Source: Acetobacter fallax
GTDB lineage: Bacteria; Pseudomonadota; Alphaproteobacteria; Acetobacterales; Acetobacteraceae
Assembly: GCF_011516735.1 (NCBI RefSeq)
Contig: NZ_WOSX01000006.1
Location: 82,179-146,178 of the forward strand
Direction: 5' to 3'
DNA: 64,000 nt
The translations under genes were made by a program, and so were the position numbers. Below are positions 46,153-54,166 of this stretch, piece by piece; the stretch's first letter is position 1, and every line of letters begins with the position of its first letter. Under the pieces are notes generated by a model. It made no database searches, had not been told where the DNA came from, and worked only from the letters and a program-made list of their open reading frames with translations.

Positions 46153-46380
46153 AAAGGCTCTGTTCGCGTTACGTGTTGATCTTTGGTTTTTCAAAGGGTT
46201 AGCAGAATCCGGGCTCTGCCCGGACCCGGCAGGGACCGTCACGCGAAGGCGTGCTGCGCACGACGGCCCCTGCACCCCGATTGATTCATAATAAAATGGT
46301 TTCCAAAGGTCTGTGACCTTTGGTGGGTTCCAGGGCAAAGCCCTGAGAAAGCGCCGGCACGTAATGCTAACAGAGCCTGT
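46153..46380 (+). repeat. Palindromic intergenic repeat, copy 7 (full reference copy, 228 bp)
   Basis: Terminal inverted repeats: AGGCTCTGTTCGCGTTACGT at the left, and CACGTAATGCTAACAGAGCC at the right (19 of 21 pairing positions identical). Between them: TTTTTCAAAGGGTTAGCAGA, hairpin CCGGGCTCTGCCCGG, a long stem CAGGGACCGTC...GACGGCCCCTG, CACCCCGATTGATTCATAAT, hairpin CCAAAGGTCTGTGACCTTTG, hairpin CCAGGGCAAAGCCCTG. No coding capacity. Lies after the FemAB-like gene. Confidence 0.85.
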
Positions 46381-46411
46381 GGTCCCTGCCGGGTCCGGGC
46401 AGAGCCCGGAT
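46381..46411 (-). repeat. Palindromic repeat fragment (reverse) right of copy 7
   Basis: GGTCCCTGCCGGGTCCGGGC with AGAGCCCGG is the reverse complement of the hairpin-1 region of the family. Together with the fragment on the other side it suggests that copy 7 landed inside an older reverse copy. Confidence 0.55.
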
Positions 46412-46465
46412 ACTCTCATCGATAGCTCAGTCTTCTCAACCTCTGGTATCAGACCCCGAACACAT

Positions 46466-46696
46466 TCATGCTTCGACAGGCACAACCGCTGCCGGAATCT
46501 TCTCCTCCGCCTTGCGCACAAGCCATGGACTCGTGCGCCGCAGCAGGCTGGCGCGAAGCATCGCCCCGGTGTCACGGGGTGACATCCGCTCCCAGCGCGC
46601 CAGAAAATCGAGATCAGACCGCGTATGGGCGTCCTGTCCCGATGTCATTTCAGCCGACTGCTGTGAAACTGGCAGCGCAGCCACGTCGTAATCCAT
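46466..46696 (-). CDS. Small hypothetical protein
   Basis: 76 residues: MDYDVAALPVSQQSAEMTSG, DLDFLARWERMSPRDTGAML, RASLLRRTSPWLVRKAEEK. GGAG six bases before the ATG is a good ribosome site and third positions follow the local G+C bias. No recognised domain; soluble and mildly basic. Flanked by repeats. Confidence 0.5.
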   Translation of the reverse strand: MDYDVAALPVSQQSAEMTSGQDAHTRSDLDFLARWERMSPRDTGAMLRASLLRRTSPWLVRKAEEKIPAAVVPVEA

Positions 46697-47093
46697 CGTC
46701 TACTCCTGCCGGAACGAACTGCGTGTCACAAACCGGCTTTTATCTGAAAACAAAAAGCGGCTCGGTCTCGCATGTCTCCATGACCAAATGGTAAAATAAT
46801 TTTCAATCCGGAAGTTGCCTGACATCTCTGACTTTTTTATGTCTGTCAGATAACAGCGCGCAGTTTCTCATCGAATGTCAGATCTGTGTTTCCGGAAGAT
46901 CTGAAATGAGAAGCAGATCCCGGCGTCGGATCAGGGCGTAGCCAGACCGGGAAATCCCCGCAGGCACTCAGTAAAAGGGGACAGTGACGCGTGCTCTGCC
47001 CGCACCCGCAAGGGGCCCCGGCTCCCTCCACTCCGATGTGTATTTGCAAAGGCGAGTCCTTACCGGGAGACGGAGCGCCTTGAGGGAAACCCC
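46697..47093. other. Intergenic region before the DUF721 gene
   Basis: About 400 bases without a convincing gene; a 67-codon minus-strand frame has no RBS. The right part (46985-47086) is a degenerate palindromic repeat. Confidence 0.45.
46985..47086 (+). repeat. Palindromic intergenic repeat, copy 8 (degenerate)
   Basis: GTGCTCTGCCCGCACCCGCA, GGGGCCCCGGCTCCCTCCAC, TTTGCAAAGGCGAGTCCTTA, CCGGGAGACGGAGCGCC: same order as variant B with decayed hairpin arms. Lies at the 3' end of the DUF721 gene. Confidence 0.55.
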
Positions 47094-47594
47094 TCAGCGG
47101 CGGCGCGCACCGCTGCGTTCATGGATGCGACTACCAAGAGCCTCCAGCGCGTCGCGTAAAGGCCCTTCCGGCATCTCCGGCAGCGAAACCGACGAGACAG
47201 GAGACGGTTTCGGACGTCCCGTCCGTGAAGATTGCGCGGATGGCTGAAAATCCTGCGTCAGTCGCAGCCGCTCAACAGTTTGCGGCCCACACCAGGTGTT
47301 GATGCGTTCGATCAGACTCGCCTGCATATGCTGAAGCTCCATCGCCACAGGCCCCCTGCATGCAATGGTGAGCGTGCCGGCTGTAAGCTTCTTCGGTTCC
47401 GTGCGTGACGCGTAGGATGGACCAACGATGCTGTGCCAGTCGAGAAACAGAGTCACCGTCGCCGGCGAGCGCTTGCGAAACGCCGGGCGTGTGACCGCGG
47501 GAAGCAGCGCGGAAAGGCTGCGGGCCGTGAAAGCACGCTTCGGCGGCTGTGCTTCCGCAGTCTTGCCCTTGCCGGTTTTCTTCGTGGCTTTCAT
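47094..47594 (-). CDS. DUF721 (DciA-like) protein
   Basis: 166 residues. Basic N terminus MKATKKTGKGKTAEAQPPKR; the DUF721/DciA core is LFLDWHSIVGPSYASRTEPK, LTIACRGPVAMELQHMQAS, LIERINTWCG..TVERLRLTQ. DciA-type proteins help load the replicative helicase DnaB; this alphaproteobacterial form has a variable tail. AGGAG seven bases upstream fixes the start at MKATKK. Divergent from mutY with an 11-base gap between start codons. Confidence 0.85.
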   Translation of the reverse strand: MKATKKTGKGKTAEAQPPKRAFTARSLSALLPAVTRPAFRKRSPATVTLFLDWHSIVGPSYASRTEPKKLTAGTLTIACRGPVAMELQHMQASLIERINTWCGPQTVERLRLTQDFQPSAQSSRTGRPKPSPVSSVSLPEMPEGPLRDALEALGSRIHERSGARRR

Positions 47595-47605
47595 AACACG
47601 CTCCT

Positions 47606-48769
47606 GTGACCCTGAGTTCATCCGCGCTTCTCACCTGGTATGACCGGAACCGCCGCACGCTTCCCTGGCGCGCGCTGCCGGGTGAACTGGCCGACCCATA
47701 CCACGTCTGGATCAGCGAAATCATGCTGCAACAGACAACGGTCAGGGCCGTCATCCCGTATTATCAGAGATTTCTCGAACGTTTCCCGACAATTGCATCG
47801 CTTGCAAACGCTGCGGTCGATGATGTCCTCGTTCTCTGGGCCGGCCTCGGATACTACTCACGGGCACGCAATCTGCACCGCTGCGCGCAGGCACTGGTGG
47901 CCAGAGGCGGCTTTCCGCGTGATGTCGAAGGCCTGAAAACCCTTCCGGGAATCGGTGCTTACACAGCCTCCGCCATCGCGGCGATTGCCTTCGGTGTCCC
48001 GGTCGTGCCTGTGGACGGCAACGTCGAACGCGTCACGGCCCGCGTCTTCGCAATCGAAACACCATTGCCAGGCGCCCGAAAAGTGCTGGCGGAACGGGCC
48101 GTAACCCTCAACCATGGCAGGCCCGCGCAGACCCGGCCCTCCGATTTCGCTCAGGCCCTGTTCGATCTCGGAGCCAGTATCTGCGCGCCGCGCAACCCGG
48201 CCTGCGTTCTGTGCCCATGGCAGGAGGGATGCGCCGCCCGAAAAGCGGGCATACAGGCACTCCTCCCGCGCCGTACACCAAAAGGCGACCGCCCGGCCCG
48301 CTACGGCGCCCATTTTCTTCTTACAGATGAGGCCGGTCGCATCCTGATGCGCCGCCGCCCGCCAGCAGGGCTGCTCGGCGGAACGGTCGAACTGCCGGGA
48401 ACCGAATGGCTGCCCGCCCCCTGGTCTCTGGCAAATGCTGTCCGCCATGCGCCATTTGCTGACCGGATGACTGAAAACGAGCCGCAAATCCGATGGGAAG
48501 CTGCCGGGGCCGTTAAGCACGTTTTTACCCATTTCTCGCTTTCTGTAGCGGTGTATGTGGCGAGGCTCCCGGTAATGCCCAATCCTGACGCTCATGACGG
48601 CTTTCTGGTGCGGGCGGACGAGCTTCAGAAGAGCGCGCTTTCTTCACTGATGAAAAAATGCGCGGAAAAAGGCCTGGAATTCCTCGGAGACACATATGGC
48701 ATGTCGCTGGCGCGGAAGACGCCCGGTCAGACGAAAAGAGCGAAAATGATCGGAGGAAAGGGAGCATGA
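47606..48769 (+). CDS. mutY: A/G-specific adenine glycosylase MutY
   Basis: 387 residues. LPWRALPGELADPYHVWISE, IMLQQTTVRAVIPYYQRFL (catalytic Glu region), helix-hairpin-helix LKTLPGIGAYTASAIAAIAF, catalytic Asp in VPVDGNVERVTARVF, the 4Fe-4S cysteines in CAPRNPACVLCPWQEGC and a Nudix-like C-terminal domain (FTHFSLSVAVYVA). Removes adenine opposite 8-oxoguanine. GTG start; stop overlaps the next ATG. Confidence 0.96.
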   Translation: MTLSSSALLTWYDRNRRTLPWRALPGELADPYHVWISEIMLQQTTVRAVIPYYQRFLERFPTIASLANAAVDDVLVLWAGLGYYSRARNLHRCAQALVARGGFPRDVEGLKTLPGIGAYTASAIAAIAFGVPVVPVDGNVERVTARVFAIETPLPGARKVLAERAVTLNHGRPAQTRPSDFAQALFDLGASICAPRNPACVLCPWQEGCAARKAGIQALLPRRTPKGDRPARYGAHFLLTDEAGRILMRRRPPAGLLGGTVELPGTEWLPAPWSLANAVRHAPFADRMTENEPQIRWEAAGAVKHVFTHFSLSVAVYVARLPVMPNPDAHDGFLVRADELQKSALSSLMKKCAEKGLEFLGDTYGMSLARKTPGQTKRAKMIGGKGA

Positions 48770-49401
48770 CGCACGCGCAGGATCTCAGTCGGGAAATCTG
48801 GCTGATGGATTATTTCGGACGTTTTCTGCACAACGATCCCCGCCATGACCGGATCGTGGCAGTGATGCCGGATGCCTGCCCGGGTGGTCTGCCTGGTCTG
48901 ATCCTGAACATTGATCCGTCGCGTGACGACGAACCCTTCGCGCTGGTCAAGCGTGAAACAAGCCCGATGCCGCTGCCACAGATCGAACCGGTCACACAGA
49001 ATGGCCTCGCGATCGCGCTGAGAGTGCTGGATCGGGACGGCCCCTACGCCGTGACCAGAGACTGCTTCTTTTCCAGCCAGCCCAGCGGCGAAGTCCTGTT
49101 TGATCGCAGTCATTATGCTGGATGGGAGTTCTATGCGCCCATTCCGGCCCGGATGGCCCGGACATTCTTCCCCGGCAGCGGCATCGTTCTCCGTGACGAT
49201 GAGGGGAACGACTATCCTGCTCCCAGGCCTGAAACGGGGCATTCCATCCTGATCGCGGGCCGAACCTATCCGCTGGATCTGGTGAGCGGTTTTCTCGCGC
49301 AGCTTGGTGCGCTTGAACCTGGTGAAAACAGGCGGCTCGTTCTGCCCGCGCTTGGTGGAAAACCTGAACTTTCTGTCGTGGCCAGCTCGCTGCCGACATG
49401 A
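48766..49401 (+). CDS. Hypothetical protein coupled to mutY
   Basis: 211 residues, starting ATG in an ATGA overlap with mutY and preceded by GGAGGAAAGGGAG. No signal peptide or membrane span; mixed alpha/beta composition (FGRFLHNDPRHDRIVAVMPD, SGEVLFDRSHYAGWEFYAPI, SILIAGRTYPLDLVSGF). No family recognised. Good codon use and coupling make it a real gene; a role linked to DNA repair is only a guess from position. Confidence 0.75.
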   Translation: MTHAQDLSREIWLMDYFGRFLHNDPRHDRIVAVMPDACPGGLPGLILNIDPSRDDEPFALVKRETSPMPLPQIEPVTQNGLAIALRVLDRDGPYAVTRDCFFSSQPSGEVLFDRSHYAGWEFYAPIPARMARTFFPGSGIVLRDDEGNDYPAPRPETGHSILIAGRTYPLDLVSGFLAQLGALEPGENRRLVLPALGGKPELSVVASSLPT

Positions 49402-49812
49402 TTTTTGGTCTTGCGTCGTTTCCGACTGCGTGCCCTACTCTGAAACCAGAGGTTCGTCGCCGTGCGTGAGGTGCGGTATCGTGCCGGAAATGTGGGAGTT
49501 GCGAAGTGTCTTTATTCAACCACATCGCGTCATACATGCCGCATCTGAATATCGCTGACATAGCTCTTCTGTCGGTCGCGGCGGGAATAACCGTATTTCT
49601 GAGACATGTGTCTGCGTCCCGTGCATCGCTGCGTCCCATACCTGTTCGCGTCCGTCGCCGCTGATTTCCTGAAACTGGCAGCGCGGGTCACTGATTTCAG
49701 GCCTGCGCTGCACAGAGCAGGTTCCTGCGGTCCCTATCGAGCGGCAGCACAGGTCGGAGTGACGGCTCTGCCCGGATTTCGCTCATGATCTGATTCCTGT
49801 AAGCAGGCGAAC
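49402..49812. other. Intergenic region before hemH, with a possible small ORF
   Basis: About 410 bases. A GTG at 49506 preceded by GGGAG opens a 52-residue frame (to 49664) with one hydrophobic segment, ADIALLSVAAGITVFLRHV, and a basic tail. It may be a small membrane protein, but the evidence is thin. Otherwise nothing recognised. Confidence 0.35.
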
Positions 49813-50871
49813 ATGAGCTTCCTGCATATTTCAGGCCCGTCCGCTCCGGCTCCCATGGGGCAGGGGCGCGTCGGTATCCTTCTGGTCAATCTCGGAACTC
49901 CGGATGACACGGGTTTTTCCGGTGTCCGCCGCTACCTGTCCGAATTTCTGTCCGATCAGCGTGTTATAGAAGCGTCTCCGGCGCTGTGGCAGCCCATCCT
50001 GCAGGGCATTGTGCTGACCGTGCGACCACGCCGCAGCGGCGCGGCCTATCGCCGGATATGGAATGAGGAACGCAACGAAAGCCCGCTCCGGACGTACACC
50101 CGTGAGCAGGCAGAGCGGCTGACGATGCGCTTCAGCGATGAGACAGTCAGTGTCGTCTGGGGGATGCGCTACGGAACGCCCTCCGTCGCCCAGGCTGTGG
50201 AAGAGCTGATGACTGCGGGTTGCGATCGCATCCTGTGCATGCCGCTCTACCCTCAGTACAGCGCGACAACGACCGCGACAGCGAACGATCAGCTCTTCCG
50301 GTTTCTCATGAAACTCCGCCGGCAGCCCGCTATCCGGACTCTGCCGGCCTTTGCCGATCACCCGGCCTATATCAAAGCTCTCGCCGGAACGACCCGTCAG
50401 ACGCTGGCCACGTTATCCACGCCACCACAGATGATCGTGACATCCTTTCACGGCCTCCCGAACGAGTATGTCGCCAAAGGCGACCCCTATCGTACGGACT
50501 GTGAGCGCACCGTAGCTGCCCTGCGAACCGCGATGGGCATGACTGAAGATGACATGCCGCTTACCTTCCAGTCACGTTTCGGGCCGGCAAAATGGCTGGA
50601 GCCTTATACCGCCCCATTTATCGCCGGACTACCCGCCAGAGGGATCAGACGGATCGCAGTCATCATGCCAGGCTTCATGGCAGACTGCATTGAAACCCTG
50701 GATGAAATCGGCAACGAAGTGCGCGCTGAATTTCTCGCGGCGGGAGGTGAGGAACTGACTCTCATCCCCTGCCTGAACGGCAGCCCGGAAGCGATCGATC
50801 TTCTGGAAGCGCTGGCGCGGTCAGAACTGCAGGGCTGGATCGTGAACTCTTCCACGCAGAGCGAACGATAA
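49813..50871 (+). CDS. hemH: Ferrochelatase
   Basis: 352 residues. GILLVNLGTPDDTGFSGVRR, YLSEFLSDQRVIE, VWGMRYGTPSVAQAVEEL, LPLYPQYS-like MPLYPQYSATTTATANDQ, catalytic His in TSFHGLPNEYVAKGDPY, FQSRFGPAKWLEPYT and MPGFMADCIETLDEIGNE. Inserts Fe2+ into protoporphyrin IX, the last step of haem synthesis, at the inner membrane. Confidence 0.97.
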   Translation: MSFLHISGPSAPAPMGQGRVGILLVNLGTPDDTGFSGVRRYLSEFLSDQRVIEASPALWQPILQGIVLTVRPRRSGAAYRRIWNEERNESPLRTYTREQAERLTMRFSDETVSVVWGMRYGTPSVAQAVEELMTAGCDRILCMPLYPQYSATTTATANDQLFRFLMKLRRQPAIRTLPAFADHPAYIKALAGTTRQTLATLSTPPQMIVTSFHGLPNEYVAKGDPYRTDCERTVAALRTAMGMTEDDMPLTFQSRFGPAKWLEPYTAPFIAGLPARGIRRIAVIMPGFMADCIETLDEIGNEVRAEFLAAGGEELTLIPCLNGSPEAIDLLEALARSELQGWIVNSSTQSER

Positions 50872-50877
50872 GAGGCG

Positions 50878-50995
50878 GAGTCGGGCTCTGCCCGAACCCT
50901 GATGGGAGGGCAGCTCCCATCACCCGGATATGCTGATAAATAATGCCTGCTTCCAAAGGTCTGCGACCTTTGGAAGGGGGGACCCCGGAACGCCC
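50878..50995 (+). repeat. Palindromic intergenic repeat, copy 9 (core only)
   Basis: GGGCTCTGCCCGAACCC hairpin, GATGGGAGGGCAGCTCCCATC hairpin (different arm sequence, same place), ATATGCTGATAAATAATGCC, then TTCCAAAGGTCTGCGACCTT with TGGAAG. Lies between the convergent hemH and S10 peptidase genes and probably stops transcription. Confidence 0.7.
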
Positions 50996-51027
50996 TTTCC
51001 GCGTGTCCGCCTCAACACGGATTGGTA

Positions 51028-52584
51028 TCAGGGCGCCAGAAACGCCCGCACATCCCGTGCCAGCGCAGCACGGCTCGCCGGGCGGATATAGAGCATATGG
51101 CCACCCGGATAGACATGCAGGGCAATGCGGTCCCGTCCGACGGGAATATGCTCAGCCACCCAGCGGGAACTGGCGAACGTGCAGGTCAGATCGAAATAAC
51201 CGTTCGCGATGAACACCCGTAACGTCGGGTTGAGCGCCAGCAGCTTGCGAAGTTGCGGAATTTCGCTGGCAACCGGCTCTCCCTCTCCGCGATAATCCCA
51301 GGCGCTGTTGACCTTCAGATCGAGCAGATCGTAGGTCAGCTCGGTGCGAAAGCCGAGTGTCTGCGCCGCATAGCCTTCAAACGCATTGCCATAGGCCCGG
51401 CCAAAACCGAACAGAACCGGGTCCGGACTGTCACCGTTATCGATGCCCTCAGGAAACGGATCTGCGACAGACAATGTGCCGTCGTAAAGCGAGAAAAGGC
51501 GGCCATTGCGGCTGCGCACATCATGGGCCTGCGGATCGGGCATTCCCCGCTCGCGGGTGATGACGGCCGGATCGAGCCCGGTTCTGCGTGCCACTTCTCC
51601 ATAAAAGTCCCGGGCATCATCCCCCGTCGGCAGAGGCGCGGCGAGAGCCGTCAGATACGGGCCGAAAGCATAGTGATAGGAGTCTTCAACCGCGTCCGGT
51701 GTCAGCTTATGCTGCATGTCGAGACGCGCCGCCTCAAAAGACGGAAGCAGCATCGCTGCCGCAAGCGGATTGCTTCCCGGATCAAGCAGTTTCATTTCCA
51801 GCGCCGGCGAGACCATGATGATCCCGTTGAGAATCATGTTCTGCTGTTGCTGGAGCGCCGTTGCCACTTCGATCGAGCGGATTCCCCCATAGCTTTCTCC
51901 GACAAGGTAATGCGGTGAGGCATGGCGGTTATTCGCGCTGATCCAGAGGTTGATCGCCTTGGCAAAAGCACGGGCATCGCGTTTCGTGCCGTAAAATGTC
52001 TTGTCTGCCGTGTCCGGATTCACTGGCACGGAATAGCCGGTGCCGATCGCATCGATGAACACCATGTCCGTGGCGGCAAGCCAGCTATCCGGGTTGGGGC
52101 CAAGCTTTGCATTCGCGCCATCCGTCGGGTTGCCTGCTGGCAGGGTCAATGCGGTCGGGCCGGCAGCACCCAGATTGAGATAGGCGCTGCCACCCCCGGG
52201 TCCGCCGTTGAAGAAGAAAGAAACAGGTCGCCGGTCTGCTGCCACGCCGTCCAGCGTATAGGCGACATAAAACACACGGGCGCTCGGCTCGCCCTTGTCG
52301 TCGCGCAGCGTCAGTGTACCAGCCCGCGCCGTGTAGCCGAGTTCTTTGCCTCCAGACGTGAGCGTCTGATGTGTGACGGAATCGGCTGGCAAAAGAGCCG
52401 CCAGTCCCGTAAATTTCGGCTTGTTACTTTCCGCGTCCGAAGCGCCCGTCTGCGCCGGATGAGGCTTGTCGATCGCGAGAGCCGGAAGTGCCGGCATGGC
52501 AGGCAGCAGCGCTGCGGCACAGAGCAAGGCGCGCTGCAGAATGCGTCTGCGCGTCGCGTCGTGCCCGTCGGAACGTGTGAACAT
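51028..52584 (-). CDS. S10-family serine carboxypeptidase-like protein (exported)
   Basis: 518 residues. Signal region with a Tat-like TRRRILQR start followed by LLCAAALLPAMPALPALA. Alpha/beta hydrolase: VSFFFNGGPGGGSAYLNLG (oxyanion loop), VGESYGG (nucleophile Ser), FIANGYFDLTCTF (Asp) and HVYPGGHMLYIRP (His). Periplasmic C-terminal peptide or ester hydrolysis is expected; bacterial substrates are poorly known. Confidence 0.93.
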   Translation of the reverse strand: MFTRSDGHDATRRRILQRALLCAAALLPAMPALPALAIDKPHPAQTGASDAESNKPKFTGLAALLPADSVTHQTLTSGGKELGYTARAGTLTLRDDKGEPSARVFYVAYTLDGVAADRRPVSFFFNGGPGGGSAYLNLGAAGPTALTLPAGNPTDGANAKLGPNPDSWLAATDMVFIDAIGTGYSVPVNPDTADKTFYGTKRDARAFAKAINLWISANNRHASPHYLVGESYGGIRSIEVATALQQQQNMILNGIIMVSPALEMKLLDPGSNPLAAAMLLPSFEAARLDMQHKLTPDAVEDSYHYAFGPYLTALAAPLPTGDDARDFYGEVARRTGLDPAVITRERGMPDPQAHDVRSRNGRLFSLYDGTLSVADPFPEGIDNGDSPDPVLFGFGRAYGNAFEGYAAQTLGFRTELTYDLLDLKVNSAWDYRGEGEPVASEIPQLRKLLALNPTLRVFIANGYFDLTCTFASSRWVAEHIPVGRDRIALHVYPGGHMLYIRPASRAALARDVRAFLAP

Positions 52585-52656
52585 GAAGCCTCCGTTGTCA
52601 CAGAACCTGCGTCCTGCATTTCTGACCCGGCTGTACCAGGGGGGCCAGCGATACCC

Positions 52657-54036
52657 TCAGCGCCCCGTATCTGCCAGCCCGCGCCCTGGCCGGAGAGCAA
52701 ACGCCGCAACGATAGTGATGTTGAATGCAAGGCCAGTCAGCCCCGGATTGATGCCGTCCGTATCAACGCCACACAGAAAAAGCACGGAGGGGATTACCAC
52801 ACCGGTCACAAGGCCAGTCAGGACCGCGCGCGCCGGCACCCGCAGGTTGAAACAGATGATCAGAACGCCCGGCAAAAACTGCGTCAGCCCGAAATAGGTC
52901 AGATTATTCATGGTGGCCGCAATGGATGCCGCAAATGTGGCTCCGAGCATGGAGGCCACCAGATAAACCGCCGAAATAAACTGAGCGCCGCCTTTTTGCT
53001 GCTTTTCAGTCAGTCCCTTCAGAAGATTATGGGTCAGAAGCGGCCCGATCACCAGGCAGGTGCTGGCCAGAACGACAAGGCCCGAAAGTGCGGCACCTCC
53101 CGCAACGAGACCGATCAGCCAGGGTGAAAGCAGTTGCCGGGCCGTATCGATAAAAATGTGGTTCGGGGAAAATCCTGGCCCGAATGTATTGCGGGCATAA
53201 AAAGCCGTCAGAATGAGAAACAGGAACATGACCATGTAAAGCGGCATGGCAATCATCGCCCGCCTGATCGTCTGCGGACTGCGCGCGGTGAAAAATGACG
53301 CAACGGCTGCCGGAAACAAAAACAGCCCGGAAGCCTGAAACAGGATATTCGTGACCATCACGCGAATATCCCGACCCGTAAACGCAGGTTCCTCAATGCC
53401 CTGAAGCATCGTCCGGTAGCCGTGTGGCAGTCGGAAAATCGCGACACCCACCACGATAATGGCCGCCAGCAGCAATGTGTCCTTGATCACGGAAACATAA
53501 GCCGGTGCGCGAATGCCAGACATGGCGGCGTAGGTATAAGCGAGCAGAGCGCCCGCGATCATGAGAATCCAGGAGGGCAGGGCAAAGCCCAGACCCTGCA
53601 ACACCATCGTCAGTCCCATGAACTGAATAACGCCCCAGGGAATCAGAAACAGGATCGCAATGAGCGACACAAGAATCTCAAGGGCGCGACTATCAAAATG
53701 CCGGCGGAAAAGATCCGCGATGGTGACCGGATCATAACGCTGAGCCGCGCGCCAGATCATCGGAGCGAGGAAATATCCCACGGGGAAGGCGAGCACGACA
53801 TAACCGATGAACCAGATGCAGAATGTGGTGCCGTGCAGGTAAATCCCGCCCGGAAACGCTGTGAGAACACCAAGGCTGTATGTTTCACCAACAGCCAGAA
53901 AAAACAGCAGAACCCCGCCGAACTGGCGTGACGCAACGAAATAATCGTGGATTTCATCATGTCGTCGCCCGCCACGTGACCACCAGGCCGTCAGCAGTGA
54001 CGCTGCCAGAATCGCAACGAAGACCAGTTTGTCCAT
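52657..54036 (-). CDS. Sodium:solute symporter (SSS) family transporter
   Basis: 459 residues with about 12-13 hydrophobic helices. HDEIHDYFVASRQFGGVLLF, GETYSLGVLTAFPGGIYLHG, ADLFRRHFDSRALEILVSL and TYAAMSGIRAPAYVSVIKD fit the SSS fold (helix 1 break, GGL/YAAxSG motif). Substrate unknown. The gene begins MDKLVFVAILAASLLTAWWS; the 5' neighbour on the same strand is the TSCPD gene. Confidence 0.88.
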   Translation of the reverse strand: MDKLVFVAILAASLLTAWWSRGGRRHDEIHDYFVASRQFGGVLLFFLAVGETYSLGVLTAFPGGIYLHGTTFCIWFIGYVVLAFPVGYFLAPMIWRAAQRYDPVTIADLFRRHFDSRALEILVSLIAILFLIPWGVIQFMGLTMVLQGLGFALPSWILMIAGALLAYTYAAMSGIRAPAYVSVIKDTLLLAAIIVVGVAIFRLPHGYRTMLQGIEEPAFTGRDIRVMVTNILFQASGLFLFPAAVASFFTARSPQTIRRAMIAMPLYMVMFLFLILTAFYARNTFGPGFSPNHIFIDTARQLLSPWLIGLVAGGAALSGLVVLASTCLVIGPLLTHNLLKGLTEKQQKGGAQFISAVYLVASMLGATFAASIAATMNNLTYFGLTQFLPGVLIICFNLRVPARAVLTGLVTGVVIPSVLFLCGVDTDGINPGLTGLAFNITIVAAFALRPGRGLADTGR

Positions 54037-54166
54037 CGGGCGAGGCTACTCCGTGTCCGGTTCAAACCTGCCGCCCGAAAGCGGCAGACTCAATACGGAC
54101 CAGAAATGACGACGCTGTCGAGGGCTGAACGGAGAAAAGCCGTCTTTCCTTCGTCCGCCCGGTTCG

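Noticed and set aside
51922..53127. 401-codon plus-strand frame across the S10 peptidase and symporter genes
   Set aside because: Spans two minus-strand genes and their gap; composition matches an antisense shadow.
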